Shown here piece by piece: positions 8,852 to 16,947 of a stretch of DNA of 64,000 nt. The stretch's first letter is position 1; every line of letters starts with the position of its first letter. The translations under genes and the position numbers were made by a program. The notes beneath the pieces are model-generated. The model was not told where the DNA came from. It saw nothing but the letters and a program-made list of their open reading frames with translations, and did no database searches. Source of the DNA: Shewanella khirikhana (GTDB taxonomy: Bacteria > Pseudomonadota > Gammaproteobacteria > Enterobacterales > Shewanellaceae); contig NZ_CP020373.1 in NCBI RefSeq assembly GCF_003957745.1, positions 1,302,001-1,366,000 of the forward strand, read 5' to 3'.

Positions 8852-11107
8852 CTAACTCAGGGCATAGCCGCCAGCCACATGGGCGATGGCACTGAACCCG
8901 AAGCGCTCCAGTGCTTTGGCGGCCACTGCTGAGCGGCTGCCACTGCGGCAAATCAGCACCAATGGGCGGCTGCGGGCGTCTGGTTCACGGGCCACAAAGC
9001 CTGCCAGCCTGGTCAGAGGCACGTTGATGCAGCGCTCTTCACGGTGAGACAGCTTATATTCATGGGGCTCACGGATATCCAGCACCAGGGCATTCGGATC
9101 TGCCTGCAGCAACGCATCCAGTGCACCGGCGCTGTATTCATGGATTTGCTTGCTGCCCTGGCAACTGCCGTAAGCGCCGCACATGATGGTCTCGCCCTGC
9201 TTGTCTTCCAGTGTGGCGTCCATGGCATCTTTTTGCGCCACAAAACTTGATTCATCCACGCGGTGTTGCAGCGCTGCAGCCAACAGCGGGCTTTGCTGTA
9301 TTTCCACGGCAAAATTGGTGAAAAAGTCGTTGTGGTAATCGTGCGATGACAGCAGCAGAGTGTCGTCTCCCAGCAGCGCATACAGCGCCTTAAGGCTATG
9401 AAACAAGGCCCTGGATGACGACGAGGGGAAATTACTGCGACCAATACTGCCGGGCAGCACGGTATCACCCACGAAGGCAAACAGCACCTTGTCGGCGTCA
9501 TCAATCAGGATCAGTGTCTGGCTGTCATCGGTGTGGCCTTGGCTTGGCAGGCGCAGCAGTTTGTTGCTGCCTACCGAAATACACTCAAAGCGCTCACCTT
9601 GCCACTGGCAGTCAGCGGTGACCTCGGGCCAGCCAAGCTGATTGCAGGCGCCGCTGAGGGACAGCCCGGCCACAATGTCATCGCGGTTGCTGTGATGATC
9701 GCCATGGCCATGGGTGTCGATAACCGCCACCACGGGCAACTCCTGGCAGCGGATAAGGTTCAGCAGCCGGTCTTTCAGCGCAGGCAATGGGTCAATTATC
9801 AGGGTCTCACGGCTTTGTGGGTCGGTGTAAATCCAGCAGCAGGCGCCATCGTCTTTCAGTTGCACCAGGCCGGAAAGCGGCTCGCGATCCACATCGCTGC
9901 GACGGGAGTCCAGTGACAGCAGGCAAGAATGGCGCAGCGAAGAGGCGGCCTCCACAATGCGCTCGCAGGCGGCATTGAGTTCAGCTTCAGTCATGGCAGG
10001 GCCAAAGGACATGCGGATGGCCGACTCGCTTTGCCAGCGCGGCAGACCCATGGCATCCAGCACAAAACTGCCGGTTACCTTGGAGCTACAGGCAGATCCC
10101 GAACTGACACGGATCCCTGCCGCATCAAACAAGTCCATGATTTCCTTGCTTGAAAATCCGGGAACAGCAAAGTTCAGCGTGGTGGGGACCGTATTGTCCA
10201 AACTGTGGTTGAGCACCACATCACCGAAGGCGCTCCTGAGCGCATCCAATAACCGCACCCGGTAATATTTGAGGGTGTCTTTATCGACAAATTGCTGCGC
10301 ACCTTCGCCATTGAGCATATCGAGCACCACTTTGAGCGCGGCCATGGCGGGCAGGTTTTCAGTGCCTGAGCGCAGGCCACCTTCCTGGCCACCACCGGCT
10401 ATAAAGGGCGTAAAGGGCGCGCCGTCACGGATGTAAAGCATGCCAATGCCTTTGGGGGCGTATAGCTTGTGGCCACTGAAAGGCGCGTAGTCGATGCTGG
10501 TGGCGGCGAGGTTTAACTGTAATTTGCCCAGTGCCTGCACACAGTCCACCATCCAGAATACCTGTGGATTGGCCTGGCGGATGCTTTGCTCCAGCGCCGG
10601 CATATCCTGGTAAACGCCGGTTTCGTTGTTCACCGCCATGGTGCAGATAAGCACAGCAGAAGGGGCCTTTTGGGCGATAAATTCAAGATCGAGCCGACCT
10701 TGTTGGTCGACAGGGATTGCCAGCACCTCGGCATTGAGGCCAAGTACCTTGTTCCAGTGTTTGAGGGACTCGGGCACGGCCTTGTGTTCGGTGGCGCCAT
10801 ACAAAATGCAGGCATTGTCGGCCACGCCTTTGTCGCGGCTGGCAACCAATGCCGACAAAATTGCGGTTTGAATACCTTCGGTGGCACCGCTGGTAAACAC
10901 CAGCTTGCCGGCACCCGTACCCAAATGCCTGCGCGCCGCAGAGCGGGTTTGCTCCATCAATGCCTTGGCCTGGAGACCTGTGATATGACTGCTGGAAGGG
11001 TTGCCGTAGAGATGTTCCATGGCATCCATGGCGGCCTGGGCGGCGGCGGGCAATACCGGTGTAGTGGCATTGGCGTCCAGGTAAATGAGCTGCTGTGCCT
11101 GTTTCAT
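8852..11107 (-). CDS. Cysteine desulfurase - persulfide dioxygenase-like MBL - rhodanese fusion
   Basis: One 751-residue open frame encodes three sulfur enzymes. (1) Residues 1-395 form a class V PLP cysteine desulfurase (NifS/IscS type): the PLP lysine K214 is in SGHKLYAPKG and the catalytic cysteine C340 in SSGSACSS. (2) Residues about 405-615 form a metallo-beta-lactamase fold. THGHGDHH (H466, H468, D470, H471), H525 in GHTDDS, D548 in FVGDTVLPG and H589 in SSHDY supply the metal ligands. The GDxxxxGSxGRSNF pattern resembles ETHE1/Blh persulfide dioxygenases more than glyoxalase II. (3) Residues about 655-751 form a rhodanese domain with active-site C720 in CRSGSRS. Known chemistry suggests that cysteine sulfur becomes an enzyme persulfide, is oxidised to sulfite, and is passed on or turned to thiosulfate; the in-cis coupling is inference. 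It is transcribed divergently from a TetR regulator and lies near cysK. No signal peptide is seen, so it is cytoplasmic. Confidence 0.88.
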   Translation of the reverse strand: MKQAQQLIYLDANATTPVLPAAAQAAMDAMEHLYGNPSSSHITGLQAKALMEQTRSAARRHLGTGAGKLVFTSGATEGIQTAILSALVASRDKGVADNACILYGATEHKAVPESLKHWNKVLGLNAEVLAIPVDQQGRLDLEFIAQKAPSAVLICTMAVNNETGVYQDMPALEQSIRQANPQVFWMVDCVQALGKLQLNLAATSIDYAPFSGHKLYAPKGIGMLYIRDGAPFTPFIAGGGQEGGLRSGTENLPAMAALKVVLDMLNGEGAQQFVDKDTLKYYRVRLLDALRSAFGDVVLNHSLDNTVPTTLNFAVPGFSSKEIMDLFDAAGIRVSSGSACSSKVTGSFVLDAMGLPRWQSESAIRMSFGPAMTEAELNAACERIVEAASSLRHSCLLSLDSRRSDVDREPLSGLVQLKDDGACCWIYTDPQSRETLIIDPLPALKDRLLNLIRCQELPVVAVIDTHGHGDHHSNRDDIVAGLSLSGACNQLGWPEVTADCQWQGERFECISVGSNKLLRLPSQGHTDDSQTLILIDDADKVLFAFVGDTVLPGSIGRSNFPSSSSRALFHSLKALYALLGDDTLLLSSHDYHNDFFTNFAVEIQQSPLLAAALQHRVDESSFVAQKDAMDATLEDKQGETIMCGAYGSCQGSKQIHEYSAGALDALLQADPNALVLDIREPHEYKLSHREERCINVPLTRLAGFVAREPDARSRPLVLICRSGSRSAVAAKALERFGFSAIAHVAGGYALS

Positions 11108-11135
11108 ACTGTTTTCAATGCTCGTGCTGTGATTT

Positions 11136-11154
11136 ATATAATTATAAGTTATAT
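11136..11154. promoter_or_regulatory. AT-rich inverted repeat, candidate operator
   Basis: ATATAA-N7-TTATAT lies in the divergent region between the desulfurase fusion and the TetR gene, 29 bp before the fusion start. It overlaps TATAAT-like sequence on the minus strand, so it could be the promoter/operator of the fusion gene. AT-rich palindromes are common by chance. The rest of 11155-11390 shows no other clear element. Confidence 0.3.
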
Positions 11155-11390
11155 GTAATTCTGTTGGATTATATTAGCAGTTTTCAAGGCAAGCTCAAGC
11201 GGGTGGCATAATTCAGCAGAAGCTGAGGTAAACCTCGCCTTTGTTGGCGTGAGATAGGGGCAAGCGGCATGAATACGGCAGTATCTTTGCCTAATTCATC
11301 GGCAAACAGCGATTTGGTGGGGTAGTCGCGGGTTTCCGCTTTGCTGACTTGGGGTTAGTATCCAGTAACCCAATGCAAGGAAGTCGACAG

Positions 11391-12047
11391 ATGTTACAGC
11401 CACTACCCTATATCGGCCGCCAGGCCAGTCGCAGCGATGGCCAGGCCCGCAGGATTGCCATCCTGGAAGCGACACTCAAACTGATTGTTGATCAAGGGGT
11501 GAGGGGCGTCAGACACAGGGCCGTTGCCAATCTTGCCGGCGTGCCGCTGGCCTCAACCACTTATTACTTTGGCGATATCAAAGAGCTTATCCACGATGCG
11601 CTGACCTACCATGCCGAAAAAACCATGGTGGCTAATCTGGCGCTGGAGCAGCAAAGCTTTGCCGCTTTGAGTGGTTACAACGCCGAAAGTCTGGCCGAGC
11701 CCGCCAAGTTGCAGGCACTGAGGGATACTCTGGTAGGTTTTATCTGTGGCCACATCCGGATGCAGGTGGCTGACCGCAATGAGCGTATTCTTGAAATGGC
11801 GTTCCATGAGGAGGCGCTGCGTAACCCAGCGCTGGCCGAGGCCATAGTGCTGCTCGATGAAGCCATTTTAAGCCCGGTGATCCAGTTTTTTGCCCGTCTC
11901 AATGTGGCCAGTCCCGAAGTGCCCGCCGCGCAAATCATCGCCCTTATCCGGTTTTTGGAATATCGCTACAGCGTGCGCCAGGCATTTGATGACGCCGAGT
12001 GTGAACAAAGTGTGCGGGATTTACTCGAAAAACTGATCCACGCATAA
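11391..12047 (+). CDS. TetR/AcrR-family transcriptional regulator
   Basis: This protein of about 218 residues has an N-terminal TetR helix-turn-helix (residues about 20-65: ARRIAILEATLKLI, then GVRGVRHRAVANLAGVPLASTTYYFGDIKELI). A C-terminal all-helical ligand/dimer domain follows. The frame opens at a TTG at 11349, but ATG 11391 is preferred because AAGGAAG lies about 8 bases upstream. Divergent orientation from the desulfurase-PDO-rhodanese gene suggests it represses that gene, as TetR proteins often regulate their divergent neighbour; this is inference. The inducer is unknown. Confidence 0.85.
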   Translation: MLQPLPYIGRQASRSDGQARRIAILEATLKLIVDQGVRGVRHRAVANLAGVPLASTTYYFGDIKELIHDALTYHAEKTMVANLALEQQSFAALSGYNAESLAEPAKLQALRDTLVGFICGHIRMQVADRNERILEMAFHEEALRNPALAEAIVLLDEAILSPVIQFFARLNVASPEVPAAQIIALIRFLEYRYSVRQAFDDAECEQSVRDLLEKLIHA

Positions 12048-12096
12048 GCACTCAGCGCCCGTAGAAAACACACAAGGATATGTGAAACGCACCCAA

Positions 12097-12126
12097 CAAA
12101 AAGCCCGGCAATGCCGGGCTTTTTTA
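12097..12126. terminator. Bidirectional terminator between tetR and cysK
   Basis: AAAAAGCCCGGCA / TGCCGGGCTTTTTT is a symmetric GC stem with A and T runs on both sides. It is placed between convergent genes ending at 12047 (+) and 12142 (-). Confidence 0.9.
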
Positions 12127-12141
12127 AGGAAGGTTATCAGC

Positions 12142-13110
12142 TTACTGTACGTTTTCCTGGTCGCCAAACTGGCCCTGGAACAGTACAGAAGACAGGTAAC
12201 GCTCGGCTGCCGATGGCAGGATAACCACGATGTTCTTGCCTTCAAACTCAGGCAGGGCAGCGATACGGTTAGCAGCAACCACGGCGGCACCGGAAGAAAT
12301 ACCCACCAGAATGCCTTCTTCTTTCATCAGGCGATGGGCCATTTCGATGGCGTCGTCGTTGGAAACGGTTTCAACGCGGTCAATCAGCTCAAGATCCAGG
12401 TTGCCCGGGATAAAACCGGCACCGATACCCTGAATTTTGTGCGGACCTGGCTGCACTGGCTGACCGGCCAGAGTCTGGCTGATCACAGGTGAGTCAGATG
12501 GCTCAACCGCTACAGACACAATCGCCTTGCCCTGTACGTTTTTGATGTAACGGCTGGTACCTGTGATGGTACCACCTGTGCCAACACCGGCTACCAGTAC
12601 GTCCACTTCACCGTCGGTATCATTCCAGATCTCTGGACCTGTGGTCTTTTCGTGGATTTCCGGGTTGGCTGGGTTGTCAAACTGCTGCAGCAGAATGTAC
12701 TTGTCCGGTGCAGATTGACTGATTTCTTCGGCCTTTTCGATGGCACCTTTCATGCCCTTGGCGCCTTCGGTGAGCACCAGGTTAGCACCCAGGGCCTTGA
12801 GCAGCTTACGGCGCTCCAGGCTCATGGTGTTTGGCATGGTCAGGGTCAGCTTGTAACCGCGGGCAGCAGCTACGTAAGCCAGGGCGATACCTGTGTTGCC
12901 TGAAGTCGGCTCAATCAGTTCTTTGTCCTTGGTCAGCACGCCACGCTTTTCGGCATCCCAGATCATGTTCGCACCAATACGGCACTTAACGGAGAAACTG
13001 GGGTTACGGGCTTCAACCTTGGCCAGTACCTTGCCGTTGCTGACACGGTTCAAGCGAACCAGCGGGGTATTGCCGATAGTGTACGAATTGTCTTCAAAGA
13101 TTTTGCTCAT
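12142..13110 (-). CDS. cysK: Cysteine synthase A (O-acetylserine sulfhydrylase)
   Basis: The 322-residue protein is very close to enterobacterial CysK in length and motifs. It has the PLP-binding lysine K42 in PSFSVKCRIG, TSGNTGIALAY (substrate loop), the phosphate-binding GTGGTITGTSRYIK, and EGILVGISSGAA. It makes L-cysteine and acetate from O-acetylserine and sulfide in the cytoplasm. The frame is open further upstream, but ATG 13110 is chosen: it fits the family N-terminus (MSKIFEDNSYTIGNTPLV) and has AGGAG 8 bases before it. It may be under CysB control as in enterics, but I did not identify a site. Confidence 0.95.
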   Translation of the reverse strand: MSKIFEDNSYTIGNTPLVRLNRVSNGKVLAKVEARNPSFSVKCRIGANMIWDAEKRGVLTKDKELIEPTSGNTGIALAYVAAARGYKLTLTMPNTMSLERRKLLKALGANLVLTEGAKGMKGAIEKAEEISQSAPDKYILLQQFDNPANPEIHEKTTGPEIWNDTDGEVDVLVAGVGTGGTITGTSRYIKNVQGKAIVSVAVEPSDSPVISQTLAGQPVQPGPHKIQGIGAGFIPGNLDLELIDRVETVSNDDAIEMAHRLMKEEGILVGISSGAAVVAANRIAALPEFEGKNIVVILPSAAERYLSSVLFQGQFGDQENVQ

Positions 13111-13318
13111 GGAATGCAGCTCCTGTGACTTTATCGCATTAAAGCATAATCGCTGTGGCATTATTTAGAAGTGATTGTTTGTTCTTCGTTATTCCTTTTG
13201 GCTATTAAAGCGCATCCTGTTATTCATAATGCCTGATTGGTTGTTTTCCGGATTGTGATAACCTCAAGCCAATAATAACAAGGCTGGTTCCTTTTATTCA
13301 CAGCCGCCGGACACAAGC

Positions 13319-14560
13319 ATGACAGAACCCAGTGTAGCCAATTCGGGGATCCTGGCGGCAGGCAAGGATCCACGTACCATTATTACTCCCCATGCCTTCA
13401 GCGTGGCTGAAGGACTGCTATATACCCCGCTGGCATCGCCACTGAAGCGGGGTATTGCCATTTGCATCGATGGTTTGCTGATTTCCGTGCTGGCTGAAGA
13501 TGCTGGGGTGGTGTTTGTTGCCCTGGTGCTGCTCACCTCTTACCTTGGCAAGCGCCTCGGTGGATTTGGCCGCTGGGCCAAAATTGCCCTCTACACCCTG
13601 ATGACGGTGGTGATGATTTATGCCGTCTCAGACAACTTTACCACCACAGATGCTGACACAGACACTAAGGCGCCGGTTACCGTGCCCGAGGCTATCAGTG
13701 TTTTGCCCAAAGTGATTGCCCTGAGTCTGTGTGACGATGCCAGCTGCGCCCAGAGCAAGGCAAGTGAGCTGGCTGACAGTCTGGCGGCGTCCAATATCGC
13801 CCGTGAAGATGCCGAGGCGATGCTGTTTGCGCCGCTGGATGAGCTGGACATTCCTGACTTGGATAAAGCAGCGTTGAAAGCGCAGCTCACTGCTAAATTG
13901 CAGCAGCTGCCCGCCAAGGCTCAGGCAACAACCCAAGCGCCAGCCACCAAAGAGCCAGCCACCAAAGAATCAGGCAACCAAGCTCCCAGCATTCAAGCCC
14001 CTGTTAGCCAAGCTCCGGATAACCCAGCTCTTGAAGACCAGGCTCCTGATAACCGGGCGCCCGAAAGCCAGGCTTCTGATAATCAAAGCGTTGCAGTAAA
14101 CAATTTACTCAATGATATTGCTGATAAGGACAAGGTTGCGTCAGCGCCTGTCACCCTACCTATTTCAGCAGCTGGGGATGACAGCGGCAGCAAATACAGC
14201 CTTATCGAGTGGGCCAAGGGCATTTTGAACGATCTGGGCCTGGGTTTTGGCTGGGCTGCGTTTTACTTCACCGTGTTTACCGCCTGGTTTGATGGCCAGA
14301 CCCTGGGCAAGAAGCTGATGGGGATCAGGGTGATATCCCTCGATGGCTCCAAGCTTGGGCTTTGGGACGCTTTTGGTCGCTACGGCGGTTATGGCGCAGG
14401 TTTTGCCACAGGTCTGCTGGGTTTTATGCAGGTATTCTGGGACGCCAACCGTCAGGCGATTCAGGACAAAATTTCGGCCACAGTGGTCATCGATTTAACC
14501 AAGCCCAGGCTGTTGCCGGGGCAGGACATGATGCATAGCGGAGATGCTCGCCATGAATAA
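13319..14560 (+). CDS. RDD-family membrane protein with Ala/Pro/Gln-rich insert
   Basis: This 413-residue protein has a split RDD domain. The N-terminal part (about 40-105) contains PLKRGIAICIDGLLISVL with hydrophobic helices. A long non-conserved segment follows (about 110-285), rich in QAPxxQAP-like repeats (about 200-255). The C-terminal part (about 290-390) has helices and DGQTLGKKLMGIRVI, the second RDD hallmark. RDD proteins are small membrane proteins of mostly unknown transport or exchange function. The stop overlaps the start of the next gene (ATGAATAA), implying translational coupling to the KASIII-like gene. Confidence 0.75.
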   Translation: MTEPSVANSGILAAGKDPRTIITPHAFSVAEGLLYTPLASPLKRGIAICIDGLLISVLAEDAGVVFVALVLLTSYLGKRLGGFGRWAKIALYTLMTVVMIYAVSDNFTTTDADTDTKAPVTVPEAISVLPKVIALSLCDDASCAQSKASELADSLAASNIAREDAEAMLFAPLDELDIPDLDKAALKAQLTAKLQQLPAKAQATTQAPATKEPATKESGNQAPSIQAPVSQAPDNPALEDQAPDNRAPESQASDNQSVAVNNLLNDIADKDKVASAPVTLPISAAGDDSGSKYSLIEWAKGILNDLGLGFGWAAFYFTVFTAWFDGQTLGKKLMGIRVISLDGSKLGLWDAFGRYGGYGAGFATGLLGFMQVFWDANRQAIQDKISATVVIDLTKPRLLPGQDMMHSGDARHE

Positions 14561-15677
14561 CGCCATCGCCATTACCGGAACCGGCCTCTTTACTCCGCCC
14601 GAGGGGATAAGCAACGAGGCGCTGGTTGAGAGTTTCAACGCCTATGTCGACCTTCACAACCGTGAACATGAAGGTGAGATAGCCATAGGCCATGTGCAGC
14701 CGCTTGAGTACTCCTCCAGCGAGTTTATTGAAAAGGCCTCGGGTATCAAACACAGATACGTGATGGTCAAAGAGGGCATTCTTGACCCTGAAATCATGAT
14801 GCCGCTTATTCCCGAGCGGCCTTCGGATGCGCTGTCGATGCAGGCCGAAATTGGCTTGCTTGCGGCTAAAGAAGCGCTGGCCAATGCCTCATTGCAGCCG
14901 CAGGATATCGATTTGGTGATTGTGGCCTGCGCTTACACCCAGCGCGCTTATCCCGCCGTTGCGATTGAGATCCAACAGGCCCTTGGCTGCAGAGGCTTTG
15001 GCTTTGATATGCAGGTTGCCTGCAGCTCGGCCACCTTTGGCCTTGCCAGTGCTGCTGGACTGATAGGCTCAGGCGCAGCGAGCAGGGCATTGGTGATTTG
15101 TCCCGAAATTTGCTCGGCCCAGGTGAATTACCGTGACCGCGACAGCCACTTTATTTTTGGTGACGTGGCCACTGCCATGGTGGTCGAGCCCCTCGTTGGC
15201 AGTCGTAGCCAGCAGGCATTTGAAATTCTCGGTCAGCGCTGCGTGACCGATTATTCCAACAATATCCGCAGCAACTTCGGTTTTCTCAATCGGTGCAGCC
15301 CGGGTACCGCCCATGCGCCCGACAAGCTGTTTCATCAGCAGGGGCGCAAGGTATTCAAAGAGCTGCTGCCGATGATTTACAGCCATTTGGACAGCCAGTT
15401 CGCTGATGCCGGACTGGAGCCTGCTGCCATGAAGCGTCTGTGGCTGCATCAGGCCAATATCAATATGAATCAATTTGTGGTGAAAAAGCTGCTTGGCGAC
15501 ACTCCCGGCGCGGACACAGCGCCCATTGTGCTCGATACCTACGCCAATACCGCCTCGGCCGGCTCTGTGATTGCCCTGCACAAACATCGGCAGGGGCTGA
15601 GTCCGGGCGATTTGGGGCTGCTGTGCTCCTTCGGCGCGGGGTATTCCATTGGCAGCTTTATCCTGAAAACGGTCTAA
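14553..15677 (+). CDS. 3-oxoacyl-ACP synthase III-like protein (KASIII/FabH superfamily)
   Basis: The protein is about 374 residues with the thiolase fold and the KASIII catalytic triad: C157 in QVACSSATFG, H299 in WLHQANINM and N332 in YANTASAGS. It would condense an acyl-CoA or acyl-ACP with a malonyl-type or other acyl partner. It is longer than FabH, has an N-terminal insertion (about 30-90), and is clearly distinct from the FabH paralogue at 38162-39226. It is therefore probably not the housekeeping initiation enzyme. ATG 14553 (GGAG 9 bases upstream) is preferred over ATG 14544. It overlaps the RDD gene upstream, and the REC-GGDEF gene follows after 12 bp, so the three are likely an operon. 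Confidence 0.82.
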   Translation: MNNAIAITGTGLFTPPEGISNEALVESFNAYVDLHNREHEGEIAIGHVQPLEYSSSEFIEKASGIKHRYVMVKEGILDPEIMMPLIPERPSDALSMQAEIGLLAAKEALANASLQPQDIDLVIVACAYTQRAYPAVAIEIQQALGCRGFGFDMQVACSSATFGLASAAGLIGSGAASRALVICPEICSAQVNYRDRDSHFIFGDVATAMVVEPLVGSRSQQAFEILGQRCVTDYSNNIRSNFGFLNRCSPGTAHAPDKLFHQQGRKVFKELLPMIYSHLDSQFADAGLEPAAMKRLWLHQANINMNQFVVKKLLGDTPGADTAPIVLDTYANTASAGSVIALHKHRQGLSPGDLGLLCSFGAGYSIGSFILKTV

Positions 15678-15689
15678 GGAGTTATAGAC

Positions 15690-16931
15690 TTGCGAATTTT
15701 GTTGGTTGAAGACAGCAACATGGTGGCCAAGGTGCTCAAGCATATGCTTGCGCAGCAGCTCGACTGCACCGTGGATGTGGCGCCGGATCTGGCCGCAGCG
15801 CGGGATTTACTGGGGCAACGTGAGTATTTTGCGGCGATCACCGACCTGAATCTGCCCGACGCCCCCAATGGCGAGAGTGTGGAGCTGGTGCTTGGCAGTC
15901 AAACCCCCTGTATCGTGCTGACCGGCAGCCTGGATGCCAAACAGCGCCGCAGGCTGTTGCAGATGGGCATAGTGGATTATGTCTACAAGGAAAACCGCTT
16001 CAGCTACGAATACGTGGTCAAGCTGATAAGCACCCTTGATCGCAACCGCAAGACCAAGGTGCTGATTGCCGATGACTCTGGTCTTAGCCGGAAGTTTGTC
16101 CGTAACTTGCTGGAATTACATCTGTTTGAAGTGCTGGAGGCTGAAGATGGCGCTAAGGCGCTGGACGTGCTGCACCGGGTGCCCGGCATTCGTTTGCTGA
16201 TTGCCGACTACAACATGCCTGGCATCGACGGCTTTGAGCTGATTTTGCGGGTGCGGGAAAAATACGCCCGTGAGGAAATGGCCATTATTGGGCTTTCGAA
16301 CGACACCGACGAGACCCTCACCGCGCGCTTTATTAAAAACGGCGCCAACGACTTTTTGCAAAAGCCGTTCGTGCACGAAGAGTTCCACTGCCGGGTCAGC
16401 AATACGCTGGAATCGCTGGAGATGATCCGCAAGCTTTGGGAGCAGGCGAACCTCGACTACCTTACTGGTGTGTATAACCGCCGCTATTTCTTCGATAAAT
16501 TCAGTCCGCAGCTGCCGGTGTTGTCCCAGCAGGGAGCCAGCTTCTCCATCGCGCTGATGGATATCGACTTCTTCAAGGACGTGAACGACACCCACGGCCA
16601 CGACATAGGCGATGAGGTGCTTAAGTGCTTTGCCAAGCGGATGAGTGAGTCTCTTGGGCAGCACTTTACCCTGGCGCGTTTCGGCGGTGAAGAATTTGTG
16701 GTGGCCATGAAAGGCCTGGACAGTGGCAGGGCACAGGCGCTGATGGAAGGTTTCAGGTTAAAGCTTGAAGATACGCCATTCCAGTTCGGTGATTTGAGTC
16801 TGGCGCTGACCGTGAGTATCGGTGTGGCGGAACTGGTAGATGAGAGCCTTGGCAGCCTGATGAAACGGGCAGACATGGCGCTCTATGAAGCCAAAACCCA
16901 TGGACGCAACCAAACCCGGGTTGCGTCCTGA
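15690..16931 (+). CDS. Response regulator with two receiver domains and GGDEF (diguanylate cyclase)
   Basis: The 413 residues hold REC1 (1-115, acidic pocket E7/D8, phospho-acceptor D52 in TDLNLPD), REC2 (122-240, D173 in ADYNMPG, K225 in QKPF) and a GGDEF domain (255-413: DYLTGVYNRRYF, DIDFFKDVNDTHGHDIGD, active-site GGEEF at 332-336). It makes c-di-GMP from two GTP when active. The place of the inhibitory RxxD site, nine residues before GGEEF, reads GQHF, so product inhibition at the classic I-site is not expected. The start is TTG 15690 with AAGGAG upstream. It is tightly linked to the KASIII-like gene. No cognate histidine kinase lies nearby. Confidence 0.9.
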   Translation: MRILLVEDSNMVAKVLKHMLAQQLDCTVDVAPDLAAARDLLGQREYFAAITDLNLPDAPNGESVELVLGSQTPCIVLTGSLDAKQRRRLLQMGIVDYVYKENRFSYEYVVKLISTLDRNRKTKVLIADDSGLSRKFVRNLLELHLFEVLEAEDGAKALDVLHRVPGIRLLIADYNMPGIDGFELILRVREKYAREEMAIIGLSNDTDETLTARFIKNGANDFLQKPFVHEEFHCRVSNTLESLEMIRKLWEQANLDYLTGVYNRRYFFDKFSPQLPVLSQQGASFSIALMDIDFFKDVNDTHGHDIGDEVLKCFAKRMSESLGQHFTLARFGGEEFVVAMKGLDSGRAQALMEGFRLKLEDTPFQFGDLSLALTVSIGVAELVDESLGSLMKRADMALYEAKTHGRNQTRVAS

Positions 16932-16947
16932 GTTTTATAAAAATCCT

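Noticed and set aside
13930..14100. Repeats in the RDD gene as a possible CRISPR or VNTR array
   Set aside because: The repeats are short, imperfect and in frame within one coding sequence, with no regular spacers; no CRISPR array was seen anywhere in the window.
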